Part shown: piece by piece, positions 56,247 through 64,000 of the stretch | Numbering within the stretch: the stretch's first letter is position 1 | Layout of the letters: each line of letters opens with the position of its first letter | From: Solimonas fluminis | GTDB taxonomy: Bacteria; Pseudomonadota; Gammaproteobacteria; Nevskiales; Nevskiaceae | Length of the DNA: 64,000 bases | Direction: 5' to 3' | NCBI RefSeq assembly: GCF_002930645.1 | Contig: NZ_PSNW01000007.1 | Coordinates: forward strand, 155,303-219,302 | Program-made: the position numbers and the translations under genes | Notes under the pieces: generated by a model | The model's input: only the letters and a program-made list of their open reading frames with translations | The model's database searches: none | What the model was told of the DNA's origin: nothing

Positions 56247-56552
56247 ATGGCCGATGGCTCCCATTCCGCTGGCTACACCCGCACCGAGGCCGCCGAGCTG
56301 CGCGCCGCGTTCGAGCAGGTGCGGGAGCGGCTGCCGGCGCTGTTCCGCGGCTTCTGGCACCACGGCGAGATTCCGCCGGGCATGCCGGCGCTGTTCCGCA
56401 TCTATGCCGAGGATGGCACGCCGGTCCTGCAGCTGGAGCGCATCGACCTCGGCCGCTATCGCAGCGTCGGCCTGGCACGCGGACAGCGCATCGTCTACGC
56501 CAACTGCTGCCTGTCCATCGACACCGCGATGCAGGCCGCGGGCCTGCTGTAA
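56247..56552 (+). CDS. hypothetical protein between kinase and regulator
   Basis: A 101-residue protein with no family I can name. It has a tryptophan-rich centre (LFRGFWHHGEIPPGMPALFR), then a region of beta strands (YAEDGTPVLQLERIDLGRYR). One odd feature is the adjacent cysteine pair NCCLS near the C-terminus. It is set between the sensor kinase and the response regulator, 9 bases before the latter, so it is likely co-expressed with the regulator. It may be a small modulator of the pathway, but this is only from position. Confidence 0.6.
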   Translation: MADGSHSAGYTRTEAAELRAAFEQVRERLPALFRGFWHHGEIPPGMPALFRIYAEDGTPVLQLERIDLGRYRSVGLARGQRIVYANCCLSIDTAMQAAGLL

Positions 56553-56561
56553 TCTCCCCGC

Positions 56562-57152
56562 ATGCAACTGCTGATCGTCGACGATCACCCCATGACCTGC
56601 GCCGGCCTGCGCAGCCTGCTGCAGGTCTGCTACCCGCAGGCCCGCATCGACACACGGCATCAGCTCGACGCGGAAGCTTCGGCCGGGCGCTGGGACTACC
56701 TGTTCCTCGACATGCACCTGCCGGGGCTGCGCTTCGAGGACGCGCTGGAACGCCTCGCGCCGCGCCTGTCGCGCGTGATCCTGATCTCTGCCGCCCCGGA
56801 GCCGGAGGCGGTGGATCTGGCGCGCCGCCGCGGCGTCTGCGGCCTGCTGCTGAAGAACGCCGACATCGATCACCTGCTGGACGGTTTCCGCCGGATCCAG
56901 GCCGGCGAGAAGGTCTTTGTCGATGCCGAGGAGATGATCGGGCTGCGCGCCCCGCCGCAGGAGACGCTGACCGAGCGCCAGCGGCACATCTACGAGGCGC
57001 TGCTCGGCGGCTTCTCCAACAAGCAGATCGCCCGCACGCTCGGCATCAGCGAATACACGGTGAAGGAACACGTCACCGCGATCCTGACGGTCTTCGGCGT
57101 GCGCAACCGGCTGGAACTGGTACTGCGCCAGCAGAAGCCGCCGGTGGTATAG
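56562..57152 (+). CDS. LuxR family response regulator
   Basis: A 196-residue DNA-binding regulator. The receiver domain has acidic residues D7/D8 in LIVDDHPMTC and phospho-acceptor Asp in LFLDMHLPGL. The LuxR HTH (LTERQRHIYEALLGGFSNKQ IARTLGISEYTVKEHVTAIL) forms the C-terminus. It is the likely partner of the hybrid kinase. GC-rich inverted repeats that could be its sites lie upstream of the kinase and the small gene. Confidence 0.92.
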   Translation: MQLLIVDDHPMTCAGLRSLLQVCYPQARIDTRHQLDAEASAGRWDYLFLDMHLPGLRFEDALERLAPRLSRVILISAAPEPEAVDLARRRGVCGLLLKNADIDHLLDGFRRIQAGEKVFVDAEEMIGLRAPPQETLTERQRHIYEALLGGFSNKQIARTLGISEYTVKEHVTAILTVFGVRNRLELVLRQQKPPVV

Positions 57153-57184
57153 CGGCTGCTGGCCCAGTCGCCCGCAAGCGGGCT

Positions 57185-57202
57185 CCCCGGACCGATCCGG
57201 GG
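57185..57202 (+). terminator. GC-rich hairpin after the LuxR regulator gene
   Basis: CCCCGGA-CCGA-TCCGGGG forms a 7-bp perfect stem 33 bases after the stop codon, and a second small stem CCCGC-AA-GCGGG lies just before it. There is no T-run. Confidence 0.5.
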
Positions 57203-57220
57203 CGCCATCCGTGGCCACCC

Positions 57221-57248
57221 GCGAAGACGAAAAATCTCCTCCGGAGAT

Positions 57249-57262
<14 letters not shown>
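57221..57262 (-). terminator. ntrC terminator containing the ntrC stop codon
   Basis: On the minus strand the inner 8-bp stem AAATCTCC/GGAGATTT and the outer 11-bp stem GCGAAGACGAA/TTCGTCTTCGC form a 19-bp hairpin with one bulge. The last codons of ntrC, including its TAA stop at 57249-57251, form the left arm. A short T-run occurs on the right. Confidence 0.75.
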
Positions 57263-58769
<1,507 letters not shown>

Positions 58770-58845
58770 GGCGCGGCTCCGCGGGAGAGCGGTTGGCGGC
58801 GGCCGGTCGATCCTTCGTCCAGCGGGGCCCAGGGGGAAGGGGCGT

Positions 58846-59916
58846 TCATGTCGATTCCAGGGGTAGGTACAGGGAGAACACGGTGCAGCCCGGTCGACTC
58901 CTGCATTCGACCAGGCCGCCGTGCGCATGAATCAAATACTGAGCAATCGGCAGGCCAAGTCCGGTGCCGTCCGCGCGGGTGGTGACCATCGGATAGAAAA
59001 TCTTCTCCAGCATCGCCGGCGGAATGCCCGGGCCGTCGTCCTCGATGTCGATCTGGACGACCAGCTTGTGGCGCACGGCGGCGATGGTGAACTGGCGGCG
59101 GGTGCGCGAGCGCAGCGTCACGGTGCCTTCGCCGCCGATCGCCTGCATGGCGTTGCGGACGATGTTCAGCACCGACTGGATCATCTGCTCGCGGTCGGCG
59201 CTGATCTCCGGGATGCTGGGGTCGTAGTCGCGCAGGAAAGCGACGTCGCCGGAGGACTCGGCCTGCACCAGCTGGCGCACGTGCTCCAGCACCTCGTGGA
59301 TGTTGAGCCAGTTCTTCTGCGGGGCGCGGTTGGGGCCCAGCATGCGGTTGACCAGGTTCTGCAGGCGGTCCGCCTCGCGGATGATCACGCGGGTGTATTC
59401 GCGGTGCTCGGAATCCGGGAACTCGCGCTCCAGCAGCTGGGCCGCGCCGCGGATGCCGCCCAGGGGGTTCTTGATCTCGTGGGCCATGCCGCGGATCAGT
59501 TCGCGGCTGGCCTGGTGCTGCGCCAGCAGCAGCTCGTCGCGCGAGATGCGCAGGTGCCGGTCCAGCGCCAGCACCTCCATCAGCAGGCCCGGCTTGCGGC
59601 CCAGGATGAAGGGGGTGACGGTGCAGTCCACGGTGACGGCCTCGTCGCCGATGCGCTGCAGCCGCAGCTCGCGCTCGATGAACCCGGTGGCGTTGTCCAG
59701 CGACCGGCGCAGCCTCAGCTCATGCGGCGCCAGGTGCGGGATGGCCTCGGCCAGCGGTGCACCAATAGCGTGCTTGCGGGAAATGCCGAACAGGTTTTCA
59801 CAGGCCGAGTTCAGGGAGGTGACGCACAGCTGCTCATCCAGGCCGATGACCGCGGTCGTCAGACCGTCCAGCACGTCCTCCGGGCGGACCGATGAGCTGC
59901 GGGGAATGAATTTCAT
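58846..59916 (-). CDS. ntrB: nitrogen regulation sensor kinase NtrB (NRII)
   Basis: A 356-residue cytosolic kinase/phosphatase. The PAS domain (residues ~12-120) is followed by the H-box ELIRGMAHEIKNPLGGIRGA with the phosphorylated histidine, and the ATPase domain with NIVRNAMQAIGG and DGPGIPP. It phosphorylates NtrC at low glutamine and is blocked by PII. The upstream gene ends in its NtrC operator. A sigma-54 promoter lies immediately upstream, and the mRNA may be close to leaderless. Confidence 0.95.
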   Translation of the reverse strand: MKFIPRSSSVRPEDVLDGLTTAVIGLDEQLCVTSLNSACENLFGISRKHAIGAPLAEAIPHLAPHELRLRRSLDNATGFIERELRLQRIGDEAVTVDCTVTPFILGRKPGLLMEVLALDRHLRISRDELLLAQHQASRELIRGMAHEIKNPLGGIRGAAQLLEREFPDSEHREYTRVIIREADRLQNLVNRMLGPNRAPQKNWLNIHEVLEHVRQLVQAESSGDVAFLRDYDPSIPEISADREQMIQSVLNIVRNAMQAIGGEGTVTLRSRTRRQFTIAAVRHKLVVQIDIEDDGPGIPPAMLEKIFYPMVTTRADGTGLGLPIAQYLIHAHGGLVECRSRPGCTVFSLYLPLEST

Positions 59917-59927
59917 GCGCGGGACAC

Positions 59928-59944
59928 AGCAAGAGTCGCGCCAA
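59928..59944 (-). promoter_or_regulatory. sigma-54 promoter of ntrBC
   Basis: The minus strand reads TTGGCGCG-ACTC-TTGCT, with GG-N10-GC spacing and one mismatch to TTGGCACG-N4-TTGCT. The start would be at about 59917, one base before the ntrB ATG, so the mRNA would be leaderless unless a later start is used. NtrC sites lie 40-80 bases upstream of it. Confidence 0.65.
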
Positions 59945-59982
59945 AAGGCAGCAGCCCCAGACTAGCGCAGTCCGGGGCGGTT

Positions 59983-60012
59983 TGCACCGTTTTAGTGCAT
60001 CAACGTGGTGCA
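59983..60012. promoter_or_regulatory. two overlapping NtrC (NRI) binding sites
   Basis: TGCACCGTTTTAGTGCA (59983-59999) matches the NtrC consensus TGCACY-N5-RGTGCA in both halves. A second site, TGCATCAACGTGGTGCA (59996-60012), shares the central TGCA and has one mismatch. The stop codon of the DUF4124 gene (60000-60002) lies inside them. The location, 50-95 bases upstream of the ntrB start, is right for activation. Confidence 0.8.
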
Positions 60013-60587
60013 GGGCGGGGCGGAGCGGGCGTCACGCGCTTGATCGTGGGCTGGCGCAGGTAGACGGTCACCGGGGCGGAGCGGGCCACTTCGTTGCCGT
60101 CCGGGTCCTGCAGGCCCACCGAGATGCTGTGCTGGCCCCGGTCGATGCCGCTCAGGGTGGTGCTGGCGCTGGCCGTGGGCTCGCCGCTGGGGCTGCCGTC
60201 CACGTAATAGGCCAGGGTGTAGCCCTCCGGCATCTCCGGCGAGACCTTGACCGATACGGCCAGGTTGCCGCTGGCGTCGCGGTTGGTCTGGTCCGGAACC
60301 GGCGAGACGATGCTGACCGTGAAATCGCCGCCGCCGGCGGCCCTGCCCTTGTCCGCCGGCGGCGCGGAGGCGTCGTTGCCGCCGGCGCCGCTCGCGGCGG
60401 CCCCCTCGGACTCCGGCGGCGCCAGGGGCTTGTAGGTGTGCAGCGGAGGCAGGGTGACCGGCTTGGCCCCCTTGCCGGGCGCCTTGTCGGTGTAGTGGAT
60501 CACACCTTTTTCGTCCGTGTACTTGTAGACCTGCGCCGCCAGCGGCAGCGGCAGGGCCAGGACGATCAGCAGGGCCAGTTCGCGCAT
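60000..60587 (-). CDS. DUF4124 domain-containing protein with Ig-like tail
   Basis: A 195-residue exported protein with a signal peptide (LALLIVLALPLPLAAQ) followed directly by the DUF4124 signature VYKYTDEKGVIHYTDKAPGK. The C-terminal half is beta-rich and Ig-like (YTLAYYVDGSPSGEPTASAS, HSISVGLQDPDGNEVARSAP). Function unknown. It is upstream of ntrB on the same strand, as in many gammaproteobacteria, and its stop codon lies in an NtrC site. Confidence 0.9.
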   Translation of the reverse strand: MRELALLIVLALPLPLAAQVYKYTDEKGVIHYTDKAPGKGAKPVTLPPLHTYKPLAPPESEGAAASGAGGNDASAPPADKGRAAGGGDFTVSIVSPVPDQTNRDASGNLAVSVKVSPEMPEGYTLAYYVDGSPSGEPTASASTTLSGIDRGQHSISVGLQDPDGNEVARSAPVTVYLRQPTIKRVTPAPPRPAPR

Positions 60588-60619
60588 GGCCCGAGGGTAG
60601 CGCCGCCGCCCCCGGCGGT

Positions 60620-61438
60620 CTACTTCCCCAGCTGCCGCAGCAGCGCCTCGCTGGCCGCGTCGGCCGGGTAGAAGCTTTCCACGCGCAGTTCGTCGGTGGT
60701 GATGTCCTGCGGCGTGCCGAAGGTGGTGAGCATGGAGAACAGCTTCAGGCTGACCGGGCCGACGCGGAAATCGGTGGGCAGCACCGGCAGGGCCAGCGGA
60801 TGCACCTCCTGCACGCGCCAGCGCGCCGGGATGCCCGGATAGGACAGCACCTCGTCCAGCACCGCCTGCACCTCGGGATGCTCCAGCGCCTCGCGGGCGG
60901 TGCGCGCCAGCAGCGGCGCCGCCACCTCGGCGAAGTTGGCGATGTACGGCTGCAGGCCCTGCGGGTGGAAGGTCAGCTTCAGCACGTTGCGCGGGCCGTC
61001 GCCGCAGACGCGGGCGTAGATCTCGTCGAGGTTGCCGAGCAGGCCGAACACGCGGGTCACCGCGTCGTTGGCCATGAACAGGTTCCAGGCGCGGTCCACC
61101 ACCACGGCCGGATAGGGTTCGTGGTGCTTCAGCAGGCGCTCCAGCGCCTGCCGCACCGGCCCCATGTCGCCGGTCTCGAGCCGGCGCTGCGGGAACAGGC
61201 CGGCATAGCCCGCCGACTGCAGCAGGCGGTTGCGCTCGCGCAGCGGCAGGTCCAGGGCCTGTGCCAGCTGCAGCACCATCTCGCGGCTGGGCTTGGCCCG
61301 GCCGGATTCCAGGAAGCTCAGGTGGCGCTGCGAGACCTCGGCCTCCACGGCCAGGTCGAGCTGCGACAGGCGGCGCCCGCGGCGGCAGTCGCGCAGCAGG
61401 TTGGGAAAGGCGACGACATCGGCGAGATCTCCAGCCAT
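60620..61438 (-). CDS. XRE family regulator with MmyB-like ligand domain
   Basis: A 272-residue DNA-binding protein: an HTH (RRLSQLDLAVEAEVSQRHLS) with the C-terminal MmyB-like domain (VVDRAWNLFMANDAVTRVFG) that binds fatty-acid or hydrophobic ligands in homologues. It is followed by a short hairpin-poor region, and an operator candidate lies upstream at 61534-61548. Regulatory targets are not known; autoregulation is common. Confidence 0.9.
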   Translation of the reverse strand: MAGDLADVVAFPNLLRDCRRGRRLSQLDLAVEAEVSQRHLSFLESGRAKPSREMVLQLAQALDLPLRERNRLLQSAGYAGLFPQRRLETGDMGPVRQALERLLKHHEPYPAVVVDRAWNLFMANDAVTRVFGLLGNLDEIYARVCGDGPRNVLKLTFHPQGLQPYIANFAEVAAPLLARTAREALEHPEVQAVLDEVLSYPGIPARWRVQEVHPLALPVLPTDFRVGPVSLKLFSMLTTFGTPQDITTDELRVESFYPADAASEALLRQLGK

Positions 61439-61533
61439 GAGCGGTTTCCGGCGGCCGCGCGGGGCGCGGACGCTCTTGCCTCCTGCAGTGTTGGGTTCAT
61501 GGGCAGTTTCCGTCGCCCACGGCGGTCATTCAA

Positions 61534-61548
61534 TTACCTCGGAAGTAA
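61534..61548. promoter_or_regulatory. palindromic operator candidate upstream of the XRE/MmyB regulator
   Basis: TTACCTC-G-GAAGTAA is a 15-base palindrome with one mismatch, 96 bases before the regulator start. It lies between the YCF48 stop and the regulator gene, and may be its autoregulatory site. Confidence 0.4.
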
Positions 61549-61558
61549 TGCACAGGCC

Positions 61559-62548
61559 TCAGGGCTGGGCCGGGGACCAGCGCTGGACCCCGCTGTCTCC
61601 CACCGTGAGCAGGTCCCCGCGCCAGGCCAGCAGGTGGCTGAAGGCGCCGAGTTCGTGCCCGGCTCCGGCCGGGCCCGCCCCGGCGCGGCGCCAGTGCTGC
61701 GGCTCGATCCGGCCGCTGGGGCCCACCACTTCCAGGAAGCCGTTGAGTCCCGCCAGGCCCACGCCGCCGCCCGGGATCGCGGCCAGCCCGAAGACCGACT
61801 GCTGGCTGCCGGTGTCCAGGCGCTGCCAGGCCCCGGCCGCGACGTCGTCGCTGCGGAAGACATTGCCGCGCAGGCCGGCGACCACGGCACCCGAGGCACC
61901 CGAGGCCAGCACCGCGAACAGCGAGCTCTCGTAGGGCGAGGCCAGGCGCTCCCAGCTGGCGCCGGCGTCGCGCGACAGGGCCATCATGCCCTCCTCGCCC
62001 ACCACCAGCAGCGAGCCGTCGCCCAGGCGCGTCAGGGCGTTGAAATGCAGGCCCTCCTCGGTGATCGGCAGCTCCAGCCGGGTCCAGTGGGCCCCGCCGT
62101 CGCGGGTTTCCAGCATCAGGCCGTAGGCCCCCACGGCCAGGCCGTGCTGGGCGTCCAGGAACAGCACGTCCAGCAGCGCCAGGTTCAGTTCCGGCTGGAA
62201 GTTCTGCAGCTTCCAGCTGCGGCCGCCGTCGGCGCTGTGCAGGATGCTGGCGTCGTGGCCCACCGCCCAGCCGTGCTGGGCGTCGGTGAAGAACACCGAG
62301 GTCAGCAGCGCGTCCACCGGCGCCGGCACCTGCGTCCAGGCGCTGCCGTCCTCGGAGCGCAGGATATGCCCGCGCCCGCCGACCGCCACCAGGCCGCGGC
62401 CGGCCGGCACGATGCGCGTCAGCAGGCTGTGCGCCGACATCGGCGCGATCTCGGCGGCGCGCGGCTTGGGAGCCTCCGCGGCGAAGGCCGGCTGGCCGGC
62501 CGCCAGCGCGGTGGCCAGCACGAGGGTGAAGGGGATCGGACGAAGCAT
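61559..62548 (-). CDS. YCF48 family protein (exported beta propeller)
   Basis: A 329-residue exported protein with a signal peptide ending AFAAEA and seven beta-propeller blades such as GWAVGHDASILHSADGGRSW and GLAVGAYGLMLETRDGGAHW, the typical Ycf48/Asp-box-like repeat. In bacteria these are often encoded beside DUF1302/DUF1329 proteins and RND-type MmpL transporters. Its partner is the DUF1302 gene upstream. Function unknown; the propeller may help assemble or fold membrane complexes. Confidence 0.9.
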   Translation of the reverse strand: MLRPIPFTLVLATALAAGQPAFAAEAPKPRAAEIAPMSAHSLLTRIVPAGRGLVAVGGRGHILRSEDGSAWTQVPAPVDALLTSVFFTDAQHGWAVGHDASILHSADGGRSWKLQNFQPELNLALLDVLFLDAQHGLAVGAYGLMLETRDGGAHWTRLELPITEEGLHFNALTRLGDGSLLVVGEEGMMALSRDAGASWERLASPYESSLFAVLASGASGAVVAGLRGNVFRSDDVAAGAWQRLDTGSQQSVFGLAAIPGGGVGLAGLNGFLEVVGPSGRIEPQHWRRAGAGPAGAGHELGAFSHLLAWRGDLLTVGDSGVQRWSPAQP

Positions 62549-62558
62549 GGTCGTTCCT

Positions 62559-64000
62559 CTAGAACTGGTACTTGACGAAAAAGCCGAGGTTGTCGCGATC
62601 GGCGTACAGGTTGTTCTTGCCGCCGCCGAAGAAGGTGTTGTAGGCGATGGTGAAGGCCATCGACTTCTCGTAGCGGGTCTCCAGCAGGAAGTTCAGCGAC
62701 TTGCGGCCCTCGACGAAGTTGCCGGCGGGGCCCGGCGAGTTGCCGTCGATGTCCTGCTGCCAGATGAACAGCGGCTGCACGCTGATGCCCGGCAGCACCG
62801 ACTCGTAGCTGATGCGGCCGACCACGCGGTAGCCCCAGGAGAAGTCGTCGGCGAAGGCGCTGCGCGGCGCCTGGAAAGGGTTGAAGCGCAGGCCGTCGGG
62901 GCCGATCGAGCAGGACGGGTTGGTCGAGCAGGCCAGGCGCGAGCCGTCGGCACCGCTGCCGTTGGCGCCGGCGCTGGCGTGCGTGGTCGCGGTCATCGGG
63001 CCTTCGATCTGCAGGCGATCGAAGTCCGGCATGTTCAGCACGTGCGTGGCGGCCAGCTCATAGAGCAGGATCACCTGGTCCGCGCCGATCCAGTTCTCCG
63101 AGGCGCCGAGCACCTGCGTGGCGCCAATGTTGTACTGCGCCACCTTGCCCGGGATCCAGCCCTTGATGTAGCTGTTGGGCGCGTTCTCGCCGACCACGCC
63201 GCCGCGGTAGGGAATGATGAAGTTGGGGAAGGAGCGGGCCGAGCCCGGCGCCGCGCCGACGATCAGGTTGACCGCGTCCGGGTAGGGGTTGTTGCCGTTG
63301 GCGTCGACGAAGTTGTTCTGGTCGTAGACGACATACTGGCCGGCCTCGTTGAAGCCGATGCCGGCACTGGCGCCGGCGCAGCCCAGCGACTCGTCGTGGC
63401 AGCGCGTCAGCGTCGGACCGAAGGAGGCGAAGGCCAGGTCGATCAGCGCCACCTGCAGGGGCACGTTGGGACGGTAGGACACCTCGCCCTGGAAGGACAG
63501 GTCGCCGGCCGTGGTGGTGAAGCTGAAGCCGTACATCTTCAGGTCCTCCGGGTACTCGATCCGCAGCTTGGCGGTATCCAGCGGCACGGCGTCGCTCTGC
63601 GGGCCGGAGCGCGGGATCAGCAGGCTGGTCAGGCCGCCGAGCGCGGTGCCCAGGTCCAGGCCCAGGCCGATCTCGCCGAGGATGCCCGGACGCTGCAGCG
63701 CCAGCGCGGTGATGTCGCCGAGGATCTGGGTGGAGGCCATCGGCTGCGCCACCGGCAGGTTCGGGCAGGCGTTGAGGAATTCCAGCGTGTTGGTGGCATC
63801 GATGCCCATCGAGTTGCCTTCGCGGCGGGCGCAGCTGGCATCGGTGGAATAGAAGCTGACGTAGGGCAGCTTCGAGTGGTAGTTCATGAAGTACAGGCCC
63901 AGCTCGGTGCCGTCGTTGAGCCAGTCGGCGTAGTACTTCAGCGACACGCCGTACTGTCCCTGGTCGCTGGCCTCCTTGTCCTTGAGGCGGTCGATGGTCA
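62559..64000 (-). CDS. DUF1302 family outer-membrane protein, C-terminal part (window edge)
   Basis: The frame is open from the window end, so the N-terminus is missing; 479 residues are seen. It is a large barrel of the DUF1302 family, with blocks such as SLKYYADWLNDGTELGLYFM and LRIEYPEDLKMYGFSFTTTA, and ends LGFFVKYQF. Cysteine pairs occur in loops (DASCARREG...LNACPNLP and TRCHDESLGCAG). The family is usually part of a DUF1302-DUF1329-YCF48-MMPL gene set involved in hydrophobic compound or sterol-like transport. The YCF48 gene follows. Confidence 0.85.
   Translation of the reverse strand, partial: TIDRLKDKEASDQGQYGVSLKYYADWLNDGTELGLYFMNYHSKLPYVSFYSTDASCARREGNSMGIDATNTLEFLNACPNLPVAQPMASTQILGDITALALQRPGILGEIGLGLDLGTALGGLTSLLIPRSGPQSDAVPLDTAKLRIEYPEDLKMYGFSFTTTAGDLSFQGEVSYRPNVPLQVALIDLAFASFGPTLTRCHDESLGCAGASAGIGFNEAGQYVVYDQNNFVDANGNNPYPDAVNLIVGAAPGSARSFPNFIIPYRGGVVGENAPNSYIKGWIPGKVAQYNIGATQVLGASENWIGADQVILLYELAATHVLNMPDFDRLQIEGPMTATTHASAGANGSGADGSRLACSTNPSCSIGPDGLRFNPFQAPRSAFADDFSWGYRVVGRISYESVLPGISVQPLFIWQQDIDGNSPGPAGNFVEGRKSLNFLLETRYEKSMAFTIAYNTFFGGGKNNLYADRDNLGFFVKYQF

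Overview
The window looks like one end of a draft contig from a GC-rich gammaproteobacterium. Codon use, the paired glnK-amtB units, ntrBC, ubiK, comM, many outer-membrane barrels and a lipid/ketone catabolic cluster suggest a Nevskiales/Solimonadaceae-like organism, but this placement is inference. Bases 7-30 are an exact stretch of the Illumina P5 adapter, so the first ~30 bases are not genomic.

Layout. 1-11 kb is mostly housekeeping: a truncated speA divergent from speE, two DUF4124/CDGSH-type small genes, two glnK(PII)-amtB units, ubiK, comM, two outer-membrane barrels, a membrane-anchored cytochrome c5 and tRNA-Arg(CCG). 11.3-15.6 kb, next to the tRNA, is a stress module: an RpoH-like sigma factor, Hsp20, a DksA/TraR zinc-finger protein, thioredoxin 2, a membrane protein and a K+ channel, with two FNR/Anr-type boxes. 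15.7-17.6 kb holds two secreted proteins of unknown role.

17.7-40.5 kb is the most unusual part and reads as one metal and sulfur region. A minus-strand chain cysB-mbnP-mbnH-(His-rich protein)-czcA has every gene overlapping the next by 4 bases. It is followed by a large secreted protein with distant SBP56 (methanethiol oxidase) resemblance, a parvulin, an ankyrin lipoprotein and two RND adaptors. Beside it lies a family 2A encapsulin operon: rhodanese, serine acetyltransferase, XRE regulator, shell protein, cysteine desulfurase cargo with a ~235-residue disordered N-terminus, and an SDR. Divergent from that is a FadL-like porin, a periplasmic protein and a split YeeE/YedE sulfur transporter. 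AT-rich motifs sharing ATATTCTTTT lie at the -35 of candidate promoters on both sides of the sulfur block, consistent with one CysB-type regulator. The working hypothesis is that volatile or inorganic sulfur is taken up or oxidised, fed into cysteine, and stored as elemental sulfur inside the encapsulin.

40.9-54.3 kb is a catabolic cluster: TonB receptor, AraC regulator, Baeyer-Villiger monooxygenase, esterase, GMC oxidoreductase, SDRs, acetoacetate decarboxylase-like protein, acyl-CoA dehydrogenase, enoyl-CoA hydratase/isomerase and a SnoaL-like protein, the last controlled by a TetR/QsdR-type repressor with two tandem operators. Two families of intergenic repeats and a relic of the acyl-CoA dehydrogenase 5' end lie here.

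54.4-64 kb holds a hybrid sensor kinase with a LuxR-type response regulator, ntrBC with a recognisable sigma-54 promoter and NtrC sites, a DUF4124 protein, an XRE/MmyB-type regulator, a YCF48 protein and a DUF1302 protein cut by the window end.
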